64,000 nucleotides of DNA from Platanthera guangdongensis (GCA_039583875.1 CM077162.1:170209220-170273219); one strand, 5' to 3'; shown: positions 10,439-22,043, counted from the first letter of the stretch. Numbers and translations: made by a program. Notes: generated by a model from the sequence alone, not told the origin.

Positions 10439-11630
10439 TTCTGTTTTGCAGGGTAGTCTAGGTCCCCGTAAATACGATGGGATCTGGACAGTAGGTGGCT
10501 CAAGGCTAACTTGGAACAAGCGTCTGCAATAACAGATGTGCTACCTGTTGAGCATACTCACTTTAAGCTACTAATGTGTTCTACCTGTGGGACTAAGACG
10601 ATGACTCTCAAAATCCCAGGTAATTTTGATCAGTTCAAGGACTTGTGTCATAATGGATCCTCATTCAAAATATATATATACTTATATATATCATCATATA
10701 CAGATCCTTCTTTGTATATTAGTGTATGTATGCACGTCTAAGGATTGGTTAACTCGATGCATGCAAACCTTTACACCTCAATAAAGGGTTAACGAAGACA
10801 TGTCGTTGTAAATCTCGACAACATACAATTGACATTAAGAAGACTTTGCAAAAACCTCAGTAAAATTCAAATAGATTGACTTTAGAATATACTTGTATTT
10901 ATCATTCTTTTTATTGACTTGACATCGGAAAATTTCTAAAATATTGCAAGCTTCTCAAATGTGAAAATCCCTAGTCAAGAGACCCCTCAATTTCGAATCA
11001 GATACATAGTATCAGAAGCCGAATTAACCAAATCTCCTGAATCCCGCCGAATTTGACAAAGCCGAATCAGTCAAATACCGCAAGACCCTTCGCATTCTTG
11101 ACAAATCTCGCCGAATCATTTAAATCCCGTAAAACCCTTCGCCTTCCTCACAACTCCCGCGTCACGCTGCAGCAAGTACCCCGACACCCTGGTGACCACA
11201 GTGGGAGCTTCGCCGATTCTTCCCGCAAGAACTCTCCCGACAACCCGCAGGAGCTTCGCCGATTCTCCGCAACCCGCAGGAGTTCTTCCGCCGATTCGCA
11301 GCAGCTCGTGAGGTCTCCTCCTAAGCTCCCGCTAGGGTCTCGCAAAGTTCTCTTCGAAAGGATCCCGACGACTCTCGCCGAAACCCGCAGCCCTCCGACG
11401 CTCTCGTCGAAGTGAGCGAATCGCTACTGTGTTTCCCGCAGGATACTCTTCCCACAGGATCTGCTTCCCGTGAGACTATAGCTAGGCCGAATCCCACAGG
11501 ATACTCTTCCTTCCACCGAAGATCTTCCCGAAGCTCATCAACTCTCTTCCGTGTAAGCCCTTAGGTAACCTTCTCCTCACCCGCACTTGGACGCGCTCAC
11601 TAGTGATGCTTTCTTTTTGAATGTTCACTA
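10439..11630 (+). other. Element D gag-to-3'ORF interval, pol deleted, with GCCGAWTC motifs
   Basis: Where a copia pol of 4 kb or more should stand there are only about 1.2 kb without a usable ORF. Between about 11015 and 11490 the core GCCGAATC or GCCGATTC occurs about nine times. The same core is in the LTR palindrome array. TCACTAGTGAT (11597-11607), the centre of the LTR palindrome, recurs 57 bp before the 3' ORF start codon. No clear TATA box is visible here. Confidence 0.6.
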
Positions 11631-11663
11631 ATGCTTAGAGTAGGGCTTCTCTCTAGATCTTCA

Positions 11664-13976
11664 ATGGCTCCAAGGACTACTGCAGGCTTGATTTCTGGCT
11701 GCGAGCTGGTTCGCACTGGATTCTCTCATGCCTCGGACGAGTTCCGGAATATCATTCTCATGCTGGAAGAGGCCGGGCTAACCTTCATATTGGAGCACCC
11801 TTGCAAAGTCCTGGATAAAGAGGTGCTGGAGTTCTTCTCTACCGCAAGACTCCGAGATAGAGACTCCATCATCAAGAGCAAGGTGGCTGGGACAAAAGTA
11901 AAGATGTCTGCCAGTAAGCTAACTCGCTACCTGCAGCTCTCAAGTTCGGAGCAGGAAGATTATCTGGAGGACGAGGACAAAGCCAGAACCCTCTTGTTCT
12001 GCGGTCTTCCAAGAGGCACTCGATCAGTAAAGGGAAAAGAGATGAATGAAGAAGGGAAGCTCCTATCTGACGTCATAGGAAAAGTACTCATCTGCAAGCC
12101 AGGCTCCCATGATCATATCTCCGGAGATATGTTCAAAATTCTCATAGCTGTGGTCTGCCGAAAGAGGTTCAACTGGGGGGAGTTGCTGTTCCAAAAGATC
12201 AAGGACACTCTGGGCACTCCAAGCTTCGGCCGCATCATTAGTCTATATCTCAACCAGCTCAACGGAGACAAATTCGACATGAGCAAAGGAGTTCCTCTCC
12301 ATTACTTGAAAAAGATGGATGCTACTGTGTTTGATCGATGGGAGCGGCGCATCGGGCAGCCTGCTGTGGAAGAGCAAGAGGAAGTATCTCCAGCAGCCTC
12401 CCCCAGTGAAATTCCTGATACTGTGACTGCAGGAATCGAGGGGGAGACTCTACCCACTCATATGGATATAATATCTGAAATCGCCCAGGTGGCCAAGGAT
12501 GCGGTGGCCGAAATTCATGAAGTAAGTGAACCTGAGTTGGAGGATGAGGAGGTCTTGAACAGAAACACTCAAAGAACTGAAGCTGAAGCACTGGACACTG
12601 CTGATCAAGAAGTGGAAGAAGTTGCTGATATGGATGAATTTTTGGATGAGGGCGGAGAGGACGATGAGAATGAGGACCATGAAGTGTTGGAGACTCCGGA
12701 TCCCGTTGAACCTCCATCTGATAAGTCTGCACCAGTGGAGGGGGAGTTTGATAAACCTCAAGAGGCCGCCAACATTCCTTCTATAGAGGCTGTGATTGTA
12801 TCCAGCTCTACCGATGCATCTGCTGCAGAGCACGAGCAAGGGCAAGAAGTACCTCAGACCATACCGTTGCGAGATGAGCTGGCCACTCACACCATCAATG
12901 TCATTCAAGGAATAGTGAACGAGCTTAAAGATTCTTTTGATACAGCTCAGAAAACACTGCTGAAAAAGATCAAGACTTCTGAAGATCTCATGCTTAAAAA
13001 TATGGTAGAGATCAACCACAAACTGGATGTGATGGAGAAGAAATTCGAAGAAAAGTATAACGCGGCTGGCGAAGCTGTCACACTGTTAATGGCCGGCTTG
13101 AAAAAGAATACTGATACTCTGGCTGTTGTCAATCAGAACGCACACGTTGTAGCCAACAATATTCAGAAATTTGATGGTAATATGGTCACTTTAAATGCAA
13201 ATCAGCAGGCCCTAATCACTGAATTCAGCAAGACAACTAAGCATATTGATGACTCTCTGCACTCATATGCCAATTGCATAGCTGACGAAGCCAAAAAGGG
13301 GGAGAAGGAGTATATCGCTAAGATGGCCGAGCTCCAAGAAAGCATGGATGCAAACTTTGCACAATCAAGCAAATACGTCTATGAGAGTTGCTGGTGGATG
13401 CTACAACAGGCACTGGGCACGTTAGGCGTCGTCCTACCTGACCAACCTGCCGGTATCCAGGTTCCTGAGACATCTAAGGCTGCTGAGGAAGCAAGTGTTG
13501 CTGAGGATGTTAGTGCAAGTGTTGCTGCAGATATTCCCACACATGAAGCTGATGCTAGGGCTCTCTCCAAAGTTAAATTGAGGAGCATATTTGACCAAGA
13601 GGCCTTAGCAAAAGCCAGGGGAAAGAGAAAAGTTCAGGAAGGGACCTCCAAGGAGACTCCAGCTGAGAAGCGAATCAGAATGAGTGAGGAGGATGTACGA
13701 AACGAAAGGTGGAGTCCAGTTTCAAGGAACATCATCTTAGACACCTTCCGGCTGTACGAAAGAGGAGAGATCAATCGAAATGAAGCATATAGCCAGTACG
13801 AATGGGAAACGCACAAAGCATTTGAAGCAAAACGCAACATTTTCTTCAGAAACAACAAGGATCCAGACAAAGTTGCTCCTCCTAGGTACTACCCGAAGCC
13901 CAAGGAATACATGGAAAGGCAAAGCAAAAAGTACTTGGCTCAAACTCTGAAGGGTGACGTAGCTAAGGACAAATAG
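11664..13976 (+). CDS. Element D intact 3' ORF (SIRE 'env-like' position), 770 aa
   Basis: An uninterrupted frame from 11631 to 13976. I place the start at the second Met (11664, MAPRTTAG) because the homologous ORF in element C also starts MAP. Residues 1-230 form a globular domain homologous to C (VLEFFSTARLRD, VKMSASKLTRYLQL, ISGDMFKILIAV). The fold may relate to the 'putative plant transposon protein' family, which I cannot confirm. Residues 230-400 are acidic and low-complexity. Residues 410-570 look coiled-coil. The C-terminus is basic (RGKRKVQE, YYPKPKEYMERQSKKYL). I see no signal peptide and no transmembrane segment, so an envelope role is not supported. Sited just before the 3' LTR. 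Confidence 0.85.
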   Translation: MAPRTTAGLISGCELVRTGFSHASDEFRNIILMLEEAGLTFILEHPCKVLDKEVLEFFSTARLRDRDSIIKSKVAGTKVKMSASKLTRYLQLSSSEQEDYLEDEDKARTLLFCGLPRGTRSVKGKEMNEEGKLLSDVIGKVLICKPGSHDHISGDMFKILIAVVCRKRFNWGELLFQKIKDTLGTPSFGRIISLYLNQLNGDKFDMSKGVPLHYLKKMDATVFDRWERRIGQPAVEEQEEVSPAASPSEIPDTVTAGIEGETLPTHMDIISEIAQVAKDAVAEIHEVSEPELEDEEVLNRNTQRTEAEALDTADQEVEEVADMDEFLDEGGEDDENEDHEVLETPDPVEPPSDKSAPVEGEFDKPQEAANIPSIEAVIVSSSTDASAAEHEQGQEVPQTIPLRDELATHTINVIQGIVNELKDSFDTAQKTLLKKIKTSEDLMLKNMVEINHKLDVMEKKFEEKYNAAGEAVTLLMAGLKKNTDTLAVVNQNAHVVANNIQKFDGNMVTLNANQQALITEFSKTTKHIDDSLHSYANCIADEAKKGEKEYIAKMAELQESMDANFAQSSKYVYESCWWMLQQALGTLGVVLPDQPAGIQVPETSKAAEEASVAEDVSASVAADIPTHEADARALSKVKLRSIFDQEALAKARGKRKVQEGTSKETPAEKRIRMSEEDVRNERWSPVSRNIILDTFRLYERGEINRNEAYSQYEWETHKAFEAKRNIFFRNNKDPDKVAPPRYYPKPKEYMERQSKKYLAQTLKGDVAKDK

Positions 13977-14237
13977 TCATTATTTTATAGCTGGTCACTG
14001 TGTCTTAAGAACGTTTAATGATTATTACTGTCATCTGAACAATTTTGAATTATATGTGAATATATTTCTCTTGGTATATATATATATATTCTTGAATGTG
14101 TGAATGACTCAAGTCCTGTTCTGATTGCATATATTCCCTTGTGTTGCATATTTAATTTTTAAATGTTATAATTATTATTTGATAGGTGTTATTCATCTTA
14201 GCTAGTAGGGTTTTGGCTTCGTCAAATAGGGGGAGAT

Positions 14238-15881
14238 TGTTGGGTATTGTATCCACGATTACCTAGATTTGAGGAAGCCCCCTGTCAAGCTAAGATGAAT
14301 TCACAATGTATTTGACGAAACATTTTAAGTTGTACTTGCAGTACCTCCACGCTAAGTGCACACCAATGTCAGGGTGCAGTAGGTCAATATACACGGGTCT
14401 GCACGACGTAATCCCTCGTTGAGCAGATCAGTGTGTTGGCCTATGTGTACTCTCTCTATTGGAGTGCACTTACTTTCAAGTACAGGGTCGCTCATATGCA
14501 AGAGAAGACAAGGAGCACAGAGGATCAAGGAGCAACTCCTGGGGTGGAAGACGAAAAATCTTCCAAGGCAAATTCGACGAGAATCACCAAGTGATTCTCG
14601 CCGATTCGGCGAGAATCACTAGTGATTCTCGCCGAATCGACGAGAATCATTAGTGATTCTCGCCGACTCCTTCTGGCCATCTCAAAATGGTGCCAAGTAA
14701 GATTCGGCGAGAATCACTTGTAATTCCCGCCGAACCAGTGGCCAAGCAGCCCATGTTCACAGTAAAATTCGTTGAGAATCAGTAAGTGATTCGACGAGAA
14801 TCACAAACGATTCTCGACGAATCGTCGAGAATCACTTGGTGATTCTCGCCGATTCGTCGAGAATCGTCTGCGATTCTCGCCGATTTTGACTTGGCGTTTT
14901 CTCAGAATGCTGCTGGACCGGATTCTGCTTCTGGACTTGTTTGAACCGGATTTTGGGGATTTCTTTTGTGCGTCCCACAACGGTCAAATTTGCTGTATCT
15001 ACAGGGTATAAATACATGGGTATTTTGAACAGTAAACCACGGAGAAAAAGGAACAGAAATCAAGCCGCAACGAAACCCTAAAACCGCGACTCCTCTCCGC
15101 TGCCGCCGTCGCCGTCGGGCAAGTAGGTCGCCGTCAACAATAGAGATTTCTTCCCGATCTCCGGCGACAGAAGCTTAGCAAGGCTCGAGTCTCACGCGTC
15201 TATCCAGAGATCCTTTGTCTCTCGATTTGTTGATCGGAAAAACTTCCCATCCGAATCGATCGAGACGACCGATCCTCGTGTGACCGTTGGTAGACCGAGC
15301 TTGCTTCGCAACGAAGTTTGGATCTCCAAGTTCAGCAGCTGCTCTTCATCGTAGCCGCCGATCCCGAAGCTAGCCGCCGCTCGTGTGCCGCCGCCGGTTC
15401 CGGGGAAATCCTCTCCGAGAGAGACCAAGGTCGTAGACTCTTCATCGACTTCAAGAACACGTCGTCGAACAAAGAGGAACACCGTAGTCTCCAAAAGAAG
15501 TTTGTATCACGTGTACATTCTACATTTAATTTCGTTGTAAAGGAACTTTTGTTCCGTGTTGTAAGGGTTGGGTGCAACCCGTTTTGTGGGAGTGTTGACT
15601 CTCACGTGTGGAAGGGCTCCTTCCGTTAGTGAAGGGATTGGATTTCAATCCCGTTGGAGAAGTGACCGAGTCGTCCCTTGTTGGGGAGATAGGTCGAAGG
15701 GGGAAAGTGGATGTACCCAAGTCGGGGAACCACTATAAATTTGCTGTGTATTCTGTGTGCTGTGCTTGTTGTTTTTATTGTGCAGGTACATCCGTAAATT
15801 CCGCAAAAGAACCACACGTCACCTATTCCCCCCCCCCCCCCCCCCCATAGGTGCACATAGCTGACACAAGGTGGACTTTCA
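14238..15881 (+). repeat. 3' LTR of element D
   Basis: Nearly identical to 7151-8793. Differences seen include a T/C in the array region, G/C before TCCCACAACGG, A/C in GACTACTCTCC, A/G in CTCGTATGACC, A/C in GTGATGTGC and a C-tract change. Confidence 0.93.
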
Positions 15882-15886
15882 GCACT

Positions 15887-16430
15887 TCAATTTTCCAAAT
15901 ACATAATGAAAGATCATGTACTTGGGATATCGTACAAGAATCAGTGTCATTCCAATAAAGAAACGTATTGTGACTCTGATTGGGCAGGTTGCTTAGCCAC
16001 TCGGAAGTCAACCACAGGTTTCACTATCTTTATGAGTGAAAATTTTGTCTCTTGAAACAGCAAGAAACAAACCACAGTTGACAGATTTAGTACAAAAGCA
16101 AAATATTGAGCTTTGTCTCACATTATTGTTGAAATCAAGTAGATTAGACTGACCCTTTGTGCAATCACGTATTCAGTTCAAGATCCCATTGCACTATGGT
16201 GCGATAATCAAGTTGTGATACAGATTGTTACTAATCTTATGTTTCATGAACGCACAAAAACATCGAGGTTGATTGTCATTTTGTTAGGGAGAAATATACA
16301 GGACTTATTCTCTAAATCATGTGAATACCAGAAACCAAGTTGCAGATATTCTTACTAAGGGAGTTACAGGAGTTTGAATGAAATCTGTGTAACGAGTTTT
16401 GTCTGGTTGATGCCCTTGACCCAACATGAG
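15887..16430 (+). pseudogene. Copia A RNase H, 3' part
   Basis: Continuation of copia A after the insertion. Recognisable RNase H segments include SDWAGCLATRKSTTGFTIF and LWCDNQVVIQI, with several stops (for example in place of W in FVSWNSKKQ). It is followed by a purine-rich tract ACATGAGGGGG just before the LTR. Non-functional. Confidence 0.8.
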
Positions 16431-16435
16431 GGGGT

Positions 16436-16541
16436 TGTTTAGATATGTTATGTATTCTATATTTATTGTACACATTATGTAACATGCTCTCTCTATTTAA
16501 ATAAACTCTTGTACCTCTATTATGGTAACAAGTCATTTACA
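16436..16541 (+). repeat. 3' LTR of copia A
   Basis: TGTTTAGATATG...CATTTACA, partner of 4561-4665, with scattered substitutions. Confidence 0.85.
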
Positions 16542-16860
16542 ACTGTGTCCAATCTCCTGCTATTATATGAACTGCATTTCTTAGCACATACATGTGTAAA
16601 ATAAAGAAAGAAAAGATAGCTTAAACCTACATGAATATAAATGAAGAAAAGAAATAAGAAATTTTAATTGTCGCTGTCAAGACGGCCATTACAATGGATC
16701 AAGTGAATCCAAACTTCATTATTTTTCAAGTGTAATCAAATTGTTACTTACCTTAAAAAAAGAAGGAAAATTCTAGAGAAACAAATTCAAAAATACAATA
16801 CAAATTCAAAATTCAACTTCCTAAAATTTGGAAGTACATGCCAATGCATACTATTACAGT
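16542..16860. other. Non-coding DNA between copia A and copia B, probably intron
   Basis: AT-rich, no ORF and no exon-like segment. It directly adjoins copia B, whose other side is intron of the lipase gene, so by continuity this is probably the same intron. Confidence 0.5.
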
Positions 16861-16938
16861 TGAACAAAATGAACCTCTTGATTTCATTAGGGCAAACATG
16901 GTTATTTATAGCCTACACTAAAACTCTCAAATATTACA
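16861..16938 (-). repeat. 3' LTR of copia B (78 bp)
   Basis: On the plus strand TGAACAAAATG...AATATTACA; partner at 21966-22043. It contains CTATTTATAG, a TATA-like sequence on the minus strand. Confidence 0.9.
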
Positions 16939-17189
16939 ACACTCTTCAAGATTGACAAAAGATATTCACTAAGTTTATCTTGTTACAACCCCTAATCATA
17001 TCCTCTGAACTGAGTTCCTTGGTTAAGCAGTCTGCAACCTGACCCTTGGTCGAGACGTAACTCAACTCCAGTAGCCCACTATCAAGCTTCTCTTTTATAA
17101 AAAAACCTATCAATCTCTATATGTTTGGTTCGATCGTGTTGGACTGGATTATTTGCAATAGTGATTGCTGACTGACTGTCACATCATAG

Positions 17190-18480
17190 CTTCATCCTAT
17201 CTCCTTGATCCTACTTCAACTCCACAAGCATCCCTCTCAGCCATAGGAGCTCTTCAGCCCCTAATGTCATGGCTTTGTACTCTGCCTCTACTATCAACCT
17301 TGTCACTACTGATTGTTTTTGCTCCTCTAGGTGACCAGGTTACCTCCCACATATATGCAATAGCCTGAAGTGGATCTCATATCATCCGCACAGCTTGCCC
17401 TGTCAAAATCACAATAGCCCTCAATTTTCACGCGCACATTCCTTCTAAAGGTCAGCCCCTTTCCAGGAGCACTCTTCAAGTATCGCAAAATCTGGTACAC
17501 TGCATGCATATGACTCTTCCTTGGGTCATGCATGTAGCGGTTCACCACACTCTCAGAAAAAGAGATATTCCGGCGAGTGTGGCTCAAGTAAATCAACTTC
17601 CCAACTAGTCTTTGATACATCTAACGATCTACTGGTTCCTCGACCTCTGCACCAAGTTTACACCTCTGATCGATTGGCGTCGCGGCAGGTTTGTACCCCA
17701 ACATCCCAGTTTCAGTGAGGAGATCTTATTCATATTTCCTTTGTGAAAAGACTATCCCCTCTGCATCATAAGCGATTTCAATCCTAAGTATCTAAAAAGG
17801 CCCAGATCCTTCAACCTCAAACTCCTTGCCCAGAACCCCCTTGAGGCGGCCAATATCATGTTCATCATCCTCCGTAATGATCATGCCGTCCACATACACC
17901 ACAAGCATGGTGATGTGACCTTCATTCTACCTGGAAAAAGCTATGTGATCTGCATTGATCTGGTTATATCATATCTCAATCATTGTTTTCTTGAACCTGT
18001 CATACTACGCGCGGGATGATTGCTTCAGCCCATAGAGAGATTTATTCAACCTGCAGACTCTGGCTTCTGTCTTGGTCGTGCCAAACCCTGGTGTTATCTC
18101 CATGTACACCTCATCTGCTGGATCTTTGTGAAAATGCATTCTTCACATCTAGTTGGTGCAACTTTCATCCACCATTCACCGTCATGCTGATAAGGGTCCT
18201 AACAGTGCTCATCTTTACAACGGTGCAAATGTCTCGTTGTAGTCGATGTCATAGGTCTGGTTGTACCCCTTGGCAACCAATCGAGCCTTGTAACGCTCGA
18301 CCTGTCCGTCTGGTTTATGCTTCACAGTGAACATCCACTTGCACCCAACAACCTTCTTGCCCTTTGGCAGCTGGGCCAACTCCCAAGTCTTGTTCTTCTT
18401 AAGATCTATCATCTCTTCCTTGATCGTTGCCTTCCATTTTGGATCTTCTTTGGCAACCTGTCAATTGTTAGGTACAATAA
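17190..18480 (-). pseudogene. Copia B reverse transcriptase and RNase H, broken
   Basis: The RT start is clear at 18215-18412 on the minus strand: [39 protein letters not shown]. Toward 17880-18010 the catalytic VYVDD region can be followed in shifting frames. RNase H is open over 17327-17620 (YLKSAPGKGLTFRR, then a Ser-Thr-Ser-Gly-Tyr motif), with D changed to F in a GYCDFDRA segment that is normally GYCDADWA. Stops and frameshifts make it non-functional. Confidence 0.85.
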
Positions 18481-18979
18481 TATTTTCCAAAGTTGCAATG
18501 AATTTTCCGTGAGTATAAGAGATATGATCATAAGAGACAAAGGATGAAAGGTCCCAACCGTATCTATCAGGAGGATTTTTTGCATTGTTGTGAGTAGTCC
18601 TTCGTAACGGTAGAGTAGGAGTAGGGGAAGGGGAAAGGATACCCCCTGAGGCTCGTGGTGATGTGGGTGTTCCAGGAGTAGGGAGCAACATATCCAAGGG
18701 ACTAGGAGCTAAACTGGGCATATGCACTGGATTTGATACTTTTGGCACTGGATATGGTACTACTTGCAGCTTCCTCCTCCTACTGTGTGTCAGCAGCTCC
18801 CTCTGAGCCATAAGTCTCCTATCTCGCCTCTCCTCCTTAATCTCTTCCTACTGCTCCTCATCACTCTCCTGCTCCTTCACAGATCCTTCCTGTCATACTC
18901 CCAGATCTGTCACTAACCTATCTCTCCCTAGCCTCATACTTTTGATATCTTATGATTGTAATGTGGGTAGGGCTCTCTC

Positions 18980-20120
18980 TTGTCAGTAGTATTGTTCTAG
19001 CTCTTTGAAGTGAACATCCATGCTCACAAAACATCTTTTCTCCACTGAGCTCCAGCACATGTTTCCTTTTTGAGTACGAGGGTAGCCCACAAATATACAC
19101 TTGACTGCCTTTGCATTAATCTTACAAACACCCGGTCTGTTGTCCTTCACGAAGCATACGCACCCAAATATCTTCAAAGAAAGTATCCCCCCATTATGTC
19201 TCTGCAACTGCTGACACGAAGACTTCCATCCCATAACATGTGATGGCATCTCGTTGATCAGTTGTGCTGCTGTTAATACCGCATATCTCCACAGACTCTG
19301 AGGAACCTTCATGTTGAACATCATACTCATTGCCACCTCCAGAAGGTGTTCGTTCTTCCTTTATGCCACTTTGTTCTGTGTCGGTGTGTAAGCACAGGTG
19401 GTCTGATGCAGTATCTCATATGTTGATAAGTATTTCTCCATTGCATTGTTAGTGTATTATGTTTCATTATCCGGTCTTAGAACCTTAATCACTGTGGTGT
19501 ATTATGTCTGAACACGCCTATGAAAATCTCGAAAGTAGGCAAGTACCTCACTTTTAGTTTTCATCAAATATAGTCAAGTAACACGAGATGTACAATCAAT
19601 AAAAGTTACGAAGTACTTATAATCATTTAAAAAGCTTACAGTACAAAGTCATCATACATCAGAATGAACAATATCAAAAACAGAAGAGCTTCTTTGACTC
19701 GTACTAGCATACGAACTCCTAGTAAGATTGTCTAAATCACAGACATCACACACCAATTTTGTTTTATTTATTGTTTCAAAATAGTAGAAATAATCTAGCT
19801 ACAGTGCTAAAAGAGGGTTACCCCTACCACCTGTGATGAAGTATCAGCATATACTCTGCGCTCATCTTTAGTCCTCTAACTCTCGCCTTCTCTACCATAG
19901 ATACAAGAGTCGCATCCAATCCTTCCCGATCCAGATACCACAGCCCATCATGCCAAGTCTCAGTCACAAGTATCTGTCTCGTCCCTTTCTCCTGGAAAGC
20001 CACCTTGGGAATATCAAAAGAAATAACACATCTCAGTTGAACGATCATGAAACTAATGAAGAAGAGATTAACTATAAAAGGAGCATGCAAAACTTTGGAT
20101 ATTTTACTGAACCTGAACAA
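18980..20120 (-). pseudogene. Copia B integrase, broken
   Basis: 19824-20120 (-) carries the pre-integrase segment (ETWHDGLWYLDREGLDATLV). 18983-19336 (-) carries the end of the integrase core (NMKVPQSLWRYAVLTAAQLINEMPS) and the LKIFGCVCFVKD motif leading into the RT linker. The DDE core between them is interrupted by stops. Identification as copia rather than gypsy follows from the gag-IN-RT-RH order. Confidence 0.8.
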
Positions 20121-20539
20121 TTAACAGTACTCTTACCGATCACTGGCTGGAATGTACCTTCCGCTGTCTAGATGCTATCTGCAGTAGCTAGACGAGTGTA
20201 GGAGGAGAACTCGCCTGCATTTCCTGTCACGTGACTTGACTCCTGATGCTCCTGTGTCAATGTTATGATGTCCTTGAGGAAGATATGGACGCAAGAGCAA
20301 GAGATCCATCAATTGGGTGGGCATACAAAGTGACCCCCCCCCCCCCCCCAGCTCCATCTCTGCTCCCCTCGCCCGTCTGTTTCCTCTTGATGCCCTCCAT
20401 AATGTTAAGTGGGGTCTGCTCCTTTGTATAGATAATACTAAATTCCTCTGCACTCTCAGTCATGCTTAAATTGGCTCAAAAGCCTCCTCTGCCACCACGA
20501 GCACGATCACGTCTCCAACCACATCCCCTTCAACCACCC

Positions 20540-21398
20540 AAATCTCTCTCCTTAGGCGGCTTAGGGCATGCTTGCCTCGTATGGCCCACCTCGCCACAAT
20601 TGTTGCACCGTCGGGTTTCTTCCCTCTGTCCTGTAACATCAGGGGCAGCAACCGCTAGTGCTGACTTCACAGTCGTGGACCCTCCTGTCCCTGGCTGAAG
20701 TTTGAGACATGTCTCCTCCTAAATCATAACATATATGACCTCGGTGAGTGTATGAATCATCGTGCCAGAAAGAAGTAAGGTTTTCCGCTGATCGATCTTG
20801 TCATCTAACCCCTACAGGAACTTCATCGTCCTCTCCTCCACGATGATCTTGGAAGCCCGACACTGTGAATCGCTGCAACACATCCTGCCAGATGCGTGAT
20901 CGTAATCCACCCATAGTCGTTCCAACTCGGAGGCATACTTCTGCACTGTTTTCTCTCCCTGAGCAGTACCATCAATTTCTCCCTTCACCTGGAACACCCG
21001 CAGAGTGTTCCCCACACAATCATATGTGTTCCTCAGCTTGTCCCAAACCTCCATGACTGTCTCGAGGCCATCCACTGTGGAGGCAATCTATGGGACAACC
21101 GAGCTGAGAAGCCACATAAACACCGTCATGTTGGCCGACTCCCGCTCATCTCCAACCGAGTTCTCTAGTTTCTTCAACGTTCTGTCAAGAATCCCCCAAC
21201 CTGTTTCGCTGCAAAGATTTTCTTCACACCACGTGACCAACTCAAGTTGGTCGTCGGTCCGTCAAGCTTCAAATCAATCAGTGGAAGTTCCAATTTTATC
21301 GACCGGTGCGATGAACCCAACACCCTCAACAATCTGGCCAACTCATCTGGGTCCAACATCTTGAAGACATCTTCCACTGTTCCTTCCTTTGACGCCAT
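20540..21398 (-). pseudogene. Copia B gag with CCHC zinc knuckle, broken
   Basis: A gag start MASKEGTVEDVFKML is at 21398 (-). 20812-21075 (-) continues the capsid domain (EVWDKLRNTYDCVGNT, KTVQKYASELERLWVDYD). At about 20562-20620 (-) a zinc knuckle CNNCGEVGHTRQACP is readable in a third frame. At least two frame changes separate these parts. The block 21535-21960 between LTR and gag is GC-rich, with repeated GGAGG-CCTCCG segments, and appears to be untranslated leader. Confidence 0.8.
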
Positions 21399-21965
21399 GG
21401 ATCAACTTCCTGACTGATCACCGCATCTCGTTCGGTACCAATCAATGCCTCCTGCTTTAGATCTGATCACTGCATCCTCAGATCCACTAGAATGCGGAGG
21501 TGTTGTTGCTAAAGACCCGTTGAAGACCCACTAGATGCAGTCATGCTTGTTGCCCACTGCGACTAGTCTCGGAGCAGCCGGAGACGGCAGTAGCCACTGG
21601 ATACGGCTGCGGGAGGGGCGATCCCGTAGCCCTAGAGGCGGAGGTCCTCCGTCGAGCGCAGATCTGGAAACTCTAGAGGTGGAGGTCCTCCGTAGAAGTC
21701 AGAGGAGGAAACCGCTAGATGGGTGGCAAAGAGAGGGTTCCCGCAACCCTAGAGGCAGAGGTCCTCCGTCGAAGTCGCGCGCGCAGCACCGGAGCCAGAG
21801 GTCTCGCACAGAGCCGGAGGTGGAAGTCTTGTGCAGAGCTGGATGCGAAGGTCTGTGCGCAGAGTGGAGGCGGAAATCGCACGTAAAGCGGAGGCGTAAG
21901 TCGCACGCAAAGCCGGAAGGGGAAGTCGCCGCGGTTCTTTTTCTCCCCCTGCTCTGATACCAAGT

Positions 21966-22043
21966 TGAACAAAATGAACCTCTTGAGTTCATTAGGGCAA
22001 ACATGGCTATTTAAAGCCTACACTAAAACTCTCAAATATTACA
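21966..22043 (-). repeat. 5' LTR of copia B (78 bp)
   Basis: Partner of 16861-16938. On the minus strand the primer-binding site TGGTATCAGAGCAGG follows within two bases of the LTR end. Confidence 0.9.

Larger units (their letters stand above)
7151..15881 (+). mobile_element. Element D: young non-autonomous SIRE/Maximus-like copia element
   Basis: A complete insertion with two LTRs (7151-8793 and 14238-15881) and a perfect 5-bp target-site duplication GCACT (7146-7150 and 15882-15886). A primer-binding site TGGTATCAAAG starts at 8796 and a polypurine tract AAATAGGGGGAGAT lies at 14225-14237. By eye the LTRs differ at five or six bases plus a C-tract length change over about 1.64 kb, so insertion was recent. 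Internally there are gag pieces (8868-10438) and one long open 3' ORF (11664-13976). Protease, integrase, RT and RNase H are absent. It must use enzymes from a relative such as element C. Its 3' ORF and gag are homologous to those of C. Confidence 0.93.
4561..16541 (+). mobile_element. Decayed Ty1/copia element A, split by element D (7151-15881)
   Basis: Terminal direct repeats of about 105 bp lie at 4561-4665 and 16436-16541. A primer-binding site (TGGTATCAAAGG) follows the left LTR. Between them, once the nested element is removed, lie copia fragments in the expected order: gag, integrase C-terminus, reverse transcriptase and RNase H. The gag is joined directly to the end of integrase, so protease and most of integrase are deleted. 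RT and RNase H carry many stops and frameshifts. I see no convincing target-site duplication (ATATT on the left, ACTGT on the right), so its ends may have diverged or recombined. It cannot encode its own movement. Confidence 0.85.
16861..22043 (-). mobile_element. Copia B: complete Ty1/copia element with 78-bp LTRs, minus strand
   Basis: Both LTRs are 78 bp (16861-16938 and 21966-22043), TG...CA, and differ at about three positions. Flanks are ACAGT (16856-16860) and ACAAT (22044-22048), a 5-bp target duplication with one change. The primer-binding site TTGGTATCAGAGCAGG adjoins the right LTR on the minus strand. Internal order on the minus strand is gag, CCHC, protease region, integrase, RT, RNase H. 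Total length (5.18 kb) is normal for copia, so the very short LTR is original and not a truncation. Coding frames are broken many times. It sits in the intron before exon 22158, opposite to the gene. Confidence 0.9.

Noticed and set aside
11631..13976. Envelope glycoprotein for the element D 3' ORF
   Set aside because: No signal peptide, no transmembrane segment and no fusion-type features; acidic, coiled-coil and basic regions instead.
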